Assembly (NCBI GenBank): GCA_937907595.1
Contig: CALCXL010000908.1
Span: 1 to 6,089, forward strand
DNA from: an uncultured Pseudomonadota bacterium
GTDB taxonomy: Bacteria; Myxococcota_A; UBA796; UBA9615
Direction: 5' to 3'
DNA length: 6,089 bases
Under the pieces are notes generated by a model. The model did not search any database, was not told where the DNA came from, and saw only the letters and a program-made list of their open reading frames with translations. The translations under genes and the position numbers were made by a program. Within the stretch, counting starts at the first letter, position 1. Each line of letters opens with the position of its first letter. Below, piece after piece: positions 1 to 5,568 of this stretch.

Positions 1-51
1 CCCCTGGCCGAGGGCTCCTGGCACCCGGACGGCCGCGCCCGCCTGCCCTGA
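1..51 (+). CDS. C-terminal tail of a truncated upstream gene
   Basis: Frame 1 from the first base reads PLAEGSWHPDGRARLP and then stops at TGA (49-51). The 16 residues look like ordinary coding sequence for this G+C-rich genome, but no family can be recognised from so short a piece. If real, the gene enters from the left and converges on the large minus-strand CHAT gene, with 77 bases between the two stop codons. It could equally be a chance open frame, since G+C-rich DNA has few stops. Confidence 0.35.
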   Translation, partial: PLAEGSWHPDGRARLP

Positions 52-69
52 TCGCGTCGGCGGGCGATC

Positions 70-117
70 CTTCAGCCCGATCGATCCCGCTCCATCGCCG
101 TCTGCACCGCCGCCGCT
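70..117. repeat. 48-bp direct repeat, copy 1 (intergenic)
   Basis: This block is identical over 48 bases to 127-174, at an offset of 57 bp, with a 9-bp spacer (118-126). Because 57 is a multiple of three, copy 1 lies in the reading frame of the CHAT gene, just past its stop. Read on the minus strand, it repeats the last residues AAAVQTAMERDRSG and a second TGA (74-72). The flanks match poorly, so this is not a clean 57-bp tandem unit. It could be a recent duplication of the gene end, a trace of recombination, or an assembly artefact. Confidence 0.95.
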
Positions 118-126
118 CGGCCCCCG

Positions 127-174
127 CTTCAGCCCGATCGATCCCGCTCCATCGCCGTCTGCACCGCCGCCGCT
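127..174. repeat. 48-bp direct repeat, copy 2 (3' end of CHAT gene)
   Basis: Second copy of the 48-bp repeat. It covers the last codons and the TGA stop (131-129) of the minus-strand CHAT gene. Identity with copy 1 is complete and ends sharply on both sides (mismatches at 69/126 and 118/175). The copy contains the palindrome GATCGATC (136-143). Confidence 0.95.
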
Positions 175-3100
175 GCGCGACGCTGCGGGGACTCGTCGAA
201 GGGACAGAGCCGCCGCGACATCGCCTCCAGGGCCTCCGCCAGGGCGCTGGCGTCGCCGAAGCGCAGCGCGCGGTCGCGCAGCAGGATCCGCCGCATCCAC
301 GCCGCCAGCTCGGGGTCCAGGGCCTCCATCCGGCGCAGGGGGCCCTCCAGGTCGCCGGTGCAGACCGCGTCGAGCACGTCCAGGATCGTGCGCCCGTCGA
401 ACAGCGGCTGGCCGGTCAACAGCTCGAACAGCATCACGCCCAGGCTCCACAGGTCCGAGGCCGGGCCGACCTCCTCGCCCTGGATGCGCTCGGGCGGCGC
501 GTAGCCGGCGCGTCCCCGCAGGGCCCCGGTCTCCGTGGGCGGGCCCAGGGTGTCCTCGGCGCTGGCGATGCCGAAGTCGTGCAGGCGGGGGATGCCTTCG
601 CGGCTGACCAGCACGTTGGCGGGGGCGACGTCGCGGTGCACGACCGGGTTGGAGCGCCCGCGCTCGTCGTGGTGGCCGTGGGCGTGGGCCAGGCCGGCGG
701 CGACCCCCGCGGCCAGCTTGAGGGCGATGTCCGCCGACAGGCCGCCCGGGTTCGCGGCCAGGAGGGTCGACATGGAGCAGCCGTCCACGTACTCCATCGC
801 CAGGAACCAGTGCTCCCCGGCCTGGCCCAGATCGGTGACGCCGACCACGTTGGGGTGGATCAGCCGCGCCGCGATGCGCGCCTCCCGCTGGAAGGCCCGC
901 AGGAAGCTCCCGCTGGAGGCCAGGCGGGCGTGCAGGACCTTGACGGCGTTCTTGCGGCGGAAGCCCTCGGGCCCGTCCTGCTCCGCCAGGTACACCACCC
1001 CCGACCGGCCGGTGCCCAGCACGCGCAGGAGCCGGTAGCGGCCGATCTTCTGGTTCGGCGGCGGCTCGTCGGTGGAGGCGAGGGTGGCCAGATCGATGGC
1101 GGAGATGCGGGTGGCGTCGCTCTCGGCCGCCAGGGCGTGCTCCACCGCGTCCCGCATCGCCCGGATCGCCGCCGCGGTGGGCGTACCCAGGGGCAGGTCG
1201 CGCTCGGGGGAGGTCGCCACCAGCCGCTCCAGGGGGTCCAGGGCCTCCAGGGCGCCGTCGAAGTCGTCCCCTTGCGCGCAGCCCTGCGCGTCCTCCCAGA
1301 GGGCCAGCACCGCCTGCCGCGGGTCCGAGGAGCGCAGGGCGTGCCAGGAGCGCACCTTCGGCGGCGAGCTGTGGGCTTCGTGCCAGGCCAGGGCTGCGTC
1401 GTGCAGGGGCCGCGCACGGCGGGCGGGGACCAGACCGGGCAGGACGCGCATGGCCAGGGGCTCGCGCAGAGCGACCCGCGGCTCCACCCCGCCCCAGACG
1501 GGCTCGCTGCGCATCCGGATCCAGCCCAGCCGCGCCGATCGCGTGACCGCGGCGGCGTCGATGCCCGGCAGGGCCTCCAGCAGGTCGGTGCGCAGGTCGC
1601 CGCCCAGGACGGCCAGGGCCTCCACCACCCGCCGCTCGTCGTCGGCCAGCGCCTCCACCCGCGCCGCCAGCACCGCCTCCTCCAGGGGCGACGCCCGCCG
1701 CGTCTCCACCCTCACCGGGTCCACCAGGAGCCCCCGACCCGGACTGCGCAGCCCGCCCTCGCGCCGGAGCTGATCCAACGACTCCAGCAGCATCAGGGGG
1801 TTGCCGGCGCCCTGGTCCACCAGGGGGAGGAGCTCGGGGGGCAGGGAGTCCACCCCCAGGCGACGGCGCAGGAGCTGCCGCGCGTCCGAGGGGCGCAGGG
1901 GGGCCAGGGCCCGCAAACCGGTGGCGGCGCGGGCGGCCAGGCGCTCGGCCCGGGCCCGCTCGTCGGGGCGGTCGGTGCGCAGGACCACCACGATCTGCAG
2001 CGGGCAGCGCTCCAGCTGATCGAGCAGCGCGGCCAGGTCGGCCTCGAAGTCCTCGCCCAGGTGCTCGGCGCCGTCGATCAACCAGACGCAGGTGCCCTCG
2101 CGCCGCGACAGCGCGTCGGCCCGCTGCCAGGGAAGCTCCGGCACCGAGGCCCCTTCGGGCAGCGACATCGACACCATGCGCTCCACGAGCCCGCCCACCG
2201 CCCCCAGGCCCTCGACCTGGGCCCCGCCGAAGACGTCCAGGCTGGCCGACACCACCGTCACCCCGCGCTCCCGCAGCCGGTGCGCGTAGAGCCCCAGCAG
2301 CGCCGTCTTGCCGATGCCCGCGGGCCCGCCGACGATGGTGAGCTGCGGCATTCCGGACTCCACGGCGTCCTCAAGGGACTCCGCCAGCTGGGCCAACGCC
2401 GGACCGCGCCCCACCACGTCCTCGGGTCGCGCCGCCTGGGCCCGGTCGAAGGTCAACCGCCAGGTGGCCGCCTCCCCCGAGCCCGGCTGCCGGGCCCACC
2501 GCGCGTCGGGGTCCCGGACCAGGCTGCGCAGGTGCTCTCCGGCCAGGGCGACCCCCTCCCCGGCCTGCGACGCCATCCAGATCGCCCGCTCCCGGCCCCG
2601 CTGCGGCCCCGCGGCCAGGCCCACGCCCACCCACAGGCGGCTGGTCCCGCGCCAGCCCTGCACCTCGGCCCCGAACGCCGCGTCGCTCAGCGCCCGCGCC
2701 ACCACCCCCGCCGCGTCCCCGTAGCGGTCGCCGAAGCGGTCCAGCCCCACCCGCACGACCAGGGTGTCCGCGCCGCCGGGCTGGGGCGCCAGGCCCTGCT
2801 CTGCCAGCCGATGCGCCACCCGATCGCGCAGGGCCGCCCGGGCCGCGTTGAGCTCCACGTCGTCGGCCCCCTCGGCCTCCACCAGCACCGTCGCCGCCAG
2901 CCAGGCCGCCGGGCCTTCGGGTCCGGCCGGGGTGTCCGTGCGGCGCGCGGGGAAGACGTCGACCAGGTCCCCCGCCGGGTCGCCGTAGAGCACGTAGGGG
3001 GCCGCCAGCAGCCGGTCGCCGGCCGACTCACGGGCGCGCCGCAGGGCCTCACCCACCGTGCGTCCTTCGGCCAGACCGCCGTACAGCGCCACCGCCACCG

Positions 3101-4049
3101 CCCGCGCGGCGGCGTCGCCGATGTCCGTCAACGTCGCCACCACCGTGCCGGCCCCGGAGCCCAGGAGCGGGGGCGCCATGTGGTGGCTGGAGCAGCCGTT
3201 GAGCACGATCAGGGCCGGGAAGGGCGCGGTCCCCCCCATCACCCGCAGGTCGACGGGGCGCAGGAGCCCATCAGCGCAGCGGATGCCGGCCGTGTCCTCG
3301 GGGGCCAGGCTGCTCTCGATGGAGGGCTGGGGGGGATCGACGTGGGCGGCGACGTGCAGCAGATCCGCCGCTCGGAGCATCACGCGCAGGTCGTCGATGA
3401 GCACGGCCCCAGCCTGGGTGCGGGGGCGCAGACCGACGCTGCGCAGGGCGTGGTGCACGGCGTCGACCTCCGCGCGGGCGTCGGGCAGGTCCCCGGCCAG
3501 GTCGCCCAGGACGACCGCCTGGGGCTGCTCGGAGGTCGACGTCGACGGCACGTAGACCGCCCCCGCCGCCAACGGGACCTCCCGGCCCAGGGCGTAGCGC
3601 TCGAACCAGGCGCCCTCGCCGTCGTGCAGCCACTCCCAGGGCAGGTCCACGGCCCAGCCCCGCAGCCGCACCCACAAGGAGGCCCCGGCCGCCCCGCGCA
3701 GAAAGCCCCGCAAGGAGGGCGGCACCAACAGATCGTGCAGGGTCTGGGCCTGCTGCACCCAGGCCTGGCGCTGGGCGGCGCGCACCTGGCCCTGGTGGCA
3801 GATCTCCTCCACCAGCCCGCGAAGCTCGGCCGCGCGGCGATGAACCGCGGCGACGTCCACGGCCACGGCCGCCTCCGGCACCCCGCCCACGGGGCGGCGT
3901 CGGTCGGAGATCTGGAGGGTGAGGCCCTTGGGATCGGGCCTCACCAGCAGCTCGAAGTCAGGCAGGTCGGCCCCCGAAGCGGTGAGCTCCAACTCTACCC
4001 GGCTCTGCGCGGGGAGCGGCGGGGGGCGATCGCCAGTAGAATCCGTCAT
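129..4049 (-). CDS. CHAT protease - cyclase-like - STAND ATPase - Ser/Thr kinase fusion protein
   Basis: A 1306-residue multidomain signalling protein, probably cytoplasmic; no signal peptide or membrane segment is seen. Residues ~95-365 form a CHAT (caspase-family) protease: LPWEWLHDG at 136-144, probable catalytic His236 in LLHVAAH, Cys286 in LIVLNGCSS, and a closing YVLYGDP. Residues ~380-535 resemble a class III nucleotide cyclase domain without obvious metal-binding Asp residues. Residues ~543-760 are a STAND/AAA_16-type ATPase: Walker A GGPAGIGKT (574-582), Walker B VWLIDGAEH (655-663), GNPL at 749-752. A winged-helix and helical stretch (~786-990) follows. Residues 1004-1277 are a complete kinase: GTGRSG loop, Lys1037, Glu1056, HRD (1138-1140), Asn1145, DFG (1158-1160), PPE at 1185-1187. 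The HRDVAPAN loop lacks the usual Lys, as in many myxobacterial kinases. The start ATG (4049-4047) overlaps the divergent sigma gene and has no well-spaced Shine-Dalgarno; GTG at residue 36 is an alternative start. Domain calls are firm except for the cyclase-like part. Confidence 0.93.
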   Translation of the reverse strand: MTDSTGDRPPPLPAQSRVELELTASGADLPDFELLVRPDPKGLTLQISDRRRPVGGVPEAAVAVDVAAVHRRAAELRGLVEEICHQGQVRAAQRQAWVQQAQTLHDLLVPPSLRGFLRGAAGASLWVRLRGWAVDLPWEWLHDGEGAWFERYALGREVPLAAGAVYVPSTSTSEQPQAVVLGDLAGDLPDARAEVDAVHHALRSVGLRPRTQAGAVLIDDLRVMLRAADLLHVAAHVDPPQPSIESSLAPEDTAGIRCADGLLRPVDLRVMGGTAPFPALIVLNGCSSHHMAPPLLGSGAGTVVATLTDIGDAAARAVAVALYGGLAEGRTVGEALRRARESAGDRLLAAPYVLYGDPAGDLVDVFPARRTDTPAGPEGPAAWLAATVLVEAEGADDVELNAARAALRDRVAHRLAEQGLAPQPGGADTLVVRVGLDRFGDRYGDAAGVVARALSDAAFGAEVQGWRGTSRLWVGVGLAAGPQRGRERAIWMASQAGEGVALAGEHLRSLVRDPDARWARQPGSGEAATWRLTFDRAQAARPEDVVGRGPALAQLAESLEDAVESGMPQLTIVGGPAGIGKTALLGLYAHRLRERGVTVVSASLDVFGGAQVEGLGAVGGLVERMVSMSLPEGASVPELPWQRADALSRREGTCVWLIDGAEHLGEDFEADLAALLDQLERCPLQIVVVLRTDRPDERARAERLAARAATGLRALAPLRPSDARQLLRRRLGVDSLPPELLPLVDQGAGNPLMLLESLDQLRREGGLRSPGRGLLVDPVRVETRRASPLEEAVLAARVEALADDERRVVEALAVLGGDLRTDLLEALPGIDAAAVTRSARLGWIRMRSEPVWGGVEPRVALREPLAMRVLPGLVPARRARPLHDAALAWHEAHSSPPKVRSWHALRSSDPRQAVLALWEDAQGCAQGDDFDGALEALDPLERLVATSPERDLPLGTPTAAAIRAMRDAVEHALAAESDATRISAIDLATLASTDEPPPNQKIGRYRLLRVLGTGRSGVVYLAEQDGPEGFRRKNAVKVLHARLASSGSFLRAFQREARIAARLIHPNVVGVTDLGQAGEHWFLAMEYVDGCSMSTLLAANPGGLSADIALKLAAGVAAGLAHAHGHHDERGRSNPVVHRDVAPANVLVSREGIPRLHDFGIASAEDTLGPPTETGALRGRAGYAPPERIQGEEVGPASDLWSLGVMLFELLTGQPLFDGRTILDVLDAVCTGDLEGPLRRMEALDPELAAWMRRILLRDRALRFGDASALAEALEAMSRRLCPFDESPQRRAAAAVQTAMERDRSG
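3918..3945. repeat. 10-bp perfect inverted repeat upstream of the sigma gene
   Basis: GGTGAGGCCC (3918-3927) and GGGCCTCACC (3936-3945) are perfect inverted copies around an 8-base loop. The element lies in codons ~35-44 of the CHAT gene and ~100 bases upstream of the divergent sigma start, where the sigma promoter or leader would have to be. It could be an operator or a leader hairpin. In DNA this rich in G+C, one such repeat in a 6-kb window is not unexpected by chance, so function is speculative. Confidence 0.35.
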
Positions 4050-4059
4050 GCCCTGGCGA
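4030..4059. promoter_or_regulatory. inverted repeat enclosing two overlapping divergent start codons
   Basis: TCGCCAG (4030-4036) and CTGGCGA (4053-4059) form a 7-bp inverted repeat with a 16-base spacer. The spacer contains CATG (4047-4050), which supplies the ATG of the sigma gene on the plus strand and the ATG of the CHAT gene on the minus strand. In either transcript the start codon would sit in the loop of the same hairpin. A 10-bp palindrome, GGCGATCGCC (4025-4034), overlaps the left arm. Neither gene has a well-placed Shine-Dalgarno: the CHAT side has AGGG only one base from its ATG, and the sigma side has none. A shared operator or a translational hairpin is possible; promoters would lie inside the opposite coding regions. 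Confidence 0.4.
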
Positions 4060-4761
4060 CCCGCTGCCGAGGCCGCCTGCCGCCGCCACGGGTTTCCCCC
4101 GGGGTGGGTCGACGTCTACGCAGGCAGCGCCCCGGACCTCCCATCGACCCCGCGGGAAGCGGCCCGCTCCTTCGAGGCGTGGTGCATGCAGCGCCTGGCG
4201 TCGATCTGGTCCGGCGAGATCGAAGAGGAAGCGCTGGACGGCAAGCTGGCCGCCTACCTGGTGCAGGGCTACCTGACGGACTCCGCGCGGGTCCTGGCCT
4301 GGCGCTACCGCCTGGCGCCCGAGGAGTGGGACGACCTCATCGCCTCCGCCGCCGAGCGGGCCCTGCGCGTCTTCTCCGAGCGCAACATCGAGGCCCCGCA
4401 GCCCTACCTCTTCCGCACCATCGAGCGCGCGATCTGGGAGTACCTGCGCAAGGCGCGGCGGGAGATCGCGACCCCGGCGCTGCCCCTGGCCGCCGACCCC
4501 CTGCCCAGCCCCGAGCAGCGCGCCTCGGACCGGCAGCTGCTCGTGGCCCTGCGTGCCTGCTACGCCGACCTGGACCCCGCCGACGCCCAGCTCTTCGAGG
4601 CCCTGGAGGTCCAGGGCCGCACCGCGGCGGAGGCCGGCGGCCCCCAGGGGCTGTCCGCCAACGCCGTCAACGTGCGCAAGTTCCGCATCCGCAAGCGCTT
4701 GAAGGAGTGCATGCAGGCCCGGACGGGGCTGGTCGATCCGTTCAGCGATCGATCGACCTGA
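4048..4761 (+). CDS. divergent ECF-type RNA polymerase sigma factor
   Basis: A 237-residue sigma-70-family protein expected to direct RNA polymerase to a dedicated promoter set. Residues ~68-138 fit region 2: a helix around WDDLIASAAERALRVF, then PYLFRTIERAIWEYLRKARRE, matching the ECF pattern of an aromatic and basic DNA-melting helix. A Pro-rich linker (~140-158) leads to region 4 (~162-221), with a helix-turn-helix around TAAEAGGPQGLSANAVNVRKFRIRKRLKEC. Residues 1-67 form an N-terminal extension longer than a minimal ECF factor and are unrecognised. ATG 4048 was chosen because the next in-frame Met is residue 47; in-frame GTGs at 3919 and 3982 would add only low-complexity sequence read from the CHAT gene. 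The start overlaps the CHAT start by two bases, and an anti-sigma-like gene follows. The sequence is divergent from typical ECF factors, so the exact group is not assigned. Confidence 0.82.
   Translation: MPWRPAAEAACRRHGFPPGWVDVYAGSAPDLPSTPREAARSFEAWCMQRLASIWSGEIEEEALDGKLAAYLVQGYLTDSARVLAWRYRLAPEEWDDLIASAAERALRVFSERNIEAPQPYLFRTIERAIWEYLRKARREIATPALPLAADPLPSPEQRASDRQLLVALRACYADLDPADAQLFEALEVQGRTAAEAGGPQGLSANAVNVRKFRIRKRLKECMQARTGLVDPFSDRST
4599..4618. repeat. 20-bp dyad inside sigma region 4 coding sequence
   Basis: GGCCCTGGA (4599-4607) and TCCAGGGCC (4610-4618) are perfect 9-bp inverted copies separated by GG. The element codes for part of EALEVQGR in the sigma factor. The near-zero spacer suits a DNA dyad better than an RNA hairpin. 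It may simply follow from codon preference, since CTGGAG and CAGGGCC-type strings are frequent throughout the window. Confidence 0.3.
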
Positions 4762-4770
4762 TCTTTTTTT
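4731..4770 (+). terminator. probable Rho-independent terminator after the sigma gene
   Basis: GGTCGATC (4731-4738) pairs perfectly with GATCGACC (4751-4758) around a 12-base loop. Five bases later there is a run of seven T (4764-4770), conspicuous in this G+C-rich sequence. The hairpin lies in the last codons of the sigma gene and the T-run follows its TGA (4759-4761). The 5-base gap between stem and T-run is longer than ideal. If it works, it would separate or attenuate transcription into the downstream anti-sigma-like gene. Confidence 0.55.
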
Positions 4771-4809
4771 CGTAAGGCCCGCCCCGCCGCGGCCTCCGTC
4801 CCTTGCACA

Positions 4810-4828
4810 GGCCGCCCTGCCGGCGGCC
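4810..4828 (+). promoter_or_regulatory. leader hairpin next to the ribosome binding site of the anti-sigma-like gene
   Basis: GGCCGCC (4810-4816) and GGCGGCC (4822-4828) form a perfect 7-bp G+C-only stem with a 5-base loop. It ends three bases before the Shine-Dalgarno sequence GAGG (4832-4835), which stands six bases from ATG 4842 and decides that start. A hairpin at this distance could affect ribosome loading or act as an operator. It could also be a chance product of G+C richness. No convincing promoter is seen in 4771-4841. Confidence 0.35.
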
Positions 4829-4841
4829 ATCGAGGCCCACG

Positions 4842-5465
4842 ATGGACCCTGTCGACCTCACCTGGCACGACCTGACCGCTTCTGACGGCGACGGCGACTC
4901 GTTGTTGTCCCGCTGGGCCGACGGCCGCCTGGACGACGCCACGGAGCGCGCCGTCAACCTGCACCTGCTCGGCTCCACCTGGGCCCGGGACGAGGCCCAG
5001 CGCCACCTGGCCCTGCGCCAGGGCGTCGCCGCCATCGCCGCCGAGCGCAGCCCCATCGCAGAGGGCCTGCGCATCGCCGTGCGCGCCGCCGTGGGCCTGC
5101 TGGAGGTGCTGGAGCGCAGCCTGCGCCCGCTGCAGGCCGCCGGCGTGTTGACGCGCACCGGGGAGTTCCGGCGCCCCACGTCGCACACCTTCGCCATCGA
5201 CGCGATCCACCCCGGCGCGCGGGTCCACCTGCGCATGCGCGGGGACCGCTTCGCCGTGGACATCACCCAGGAGGGCGAGCACACCGACTTTGCAGAGTGG
5301 GCCTTGGCGGGCCCCGGGGGGAACCTTGTGGCGTCCGGCGTGGAAGGCGCGTCCTTCCCGTCGGTCGCCCCAGGGACCTGGCTCCTGCGGCGCCGCAACG
5401 GCTCCCTGTCCGCCCCCATCCAGCTGGAGCTGCTCGGGGACGAATCGGGGCCTGCCGCGCCGTAG
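4842..5465 (+). CDS. putative zinc-less anti-sigma-like protein with beta-rich C-terminus
   Basis: A 207-residue protein with no firm family match. Residues ~20-60 (LLSRWADGRLDDATERAVNL, then HLLG) follow the layout of anti-sigma N-termini, where an acidic-helix turn is followed by the zinc motif HxxxCxxC. Here His41 is kept but the two Cys positions are Ser45 and Ala48, so zinc binding is unlikely. Residues ~62-100 are helical and charged, with no membrane segment, which suggests a soluble protein. Residues ~115-198 alternate like beta strands (VHLRMRG, FAVDIT, PGTWLLRR, PIQLELLG), as in small beta-sandwich domains. The start is ATG 4842, with GAGG six bases upstream; a TTG at 4803 has no such signal. 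Its place directly after the sigma gene suggests a partner or inhibitor of that factor, and a possible substrate of the CHAT protease. Both roles are inference. Confidence 0.7.
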   Translation: MDPVDLTWHDLTASDGDGDSLLSRWADGRLDDATERAVNLHLLGSTWARDEAQRHLALRQGVAAIAAERSPIAEGLRIAVRAAVGLLEVLERSLRPLQAAGVLTRTGEFRRPTSHTFAIDAIHPGARVHLRMRGDRFAVDITQEGEHTDFAEWALAGPGGNLVASGVEGASFPSVAPGTWLLRRRNGSLSAPIQLELLGDESGPAAP

Positions 5466-5568
5466 GGGGCCACCCCTGACCCTCCTGCAGCCGTTGCGCC
5501 CCCCACTCCTGGCCCGGCGCAGGCCGACGACGTAGGCTTCTCCGCTCCCGCCCGGGACCGGGGACCGC
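5464..5568 (+). other. intergenic spacer with a small hairpin and a tandem heptamer
   Basis: This 103-base gap (plus two bases of the stop codon) separates the anti-sigma-like gene from the MmgE/PrpD-like gene. A 5-bp hairpin, AGGGG (5464-5468) with CCCCT (5473-5477), starts in the stop codon and has no T-run, so it is a weak terminator at best. Directly before the next ATG, GGGACCG occurs twice in tandem (5554-5567). The G-rich part could serve as a weak ribosome binding site. No clear promoter is seen. Confidence 0.35.

Noticed and set aside
3535..3546. 12-bp palindrome made of two GTCGAC units.
   Set aside because: It follows from the STSTS codons of the CHAT protein and has no partner or regulatory position.
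3919..4047. In-frame GTG starts (3919, 3982) that would lengthen the sigma factor.
   Set aside because: The added residues are Ser/Gly-rich shadow translation of the CHAT N-terminus and neither start has a good Shine-Dalgarno.
579..4775. A 1398-codon plus-strand open frame running antisense to the CHAT gene and on through the sigma gene.
   Set aside because: Its protein is a low-complexity run of G, Q, P, H, R and A without motifs. Such antisense frames arise from G+C-rich third positions; the opposite strand carries clear CHAT, ATPase and kinase motifs.
3958..4830. A 290-codon minus-strand frame opposite the sigma gene.
   Set aside because: Composition is G/L/Q/R-rich with no domain, and the plus strand encodes recognisable sigma regions 2 and 4.
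4803..4841. TTG start giving 13 extra residues on the anti-sigma-like protein.
   Set aside because: The extension is Arg/Pro-rich, overlaps the leader hairpin and lacks a ribosome binding site, whereas ATG 4842 has GAGG at six bases.
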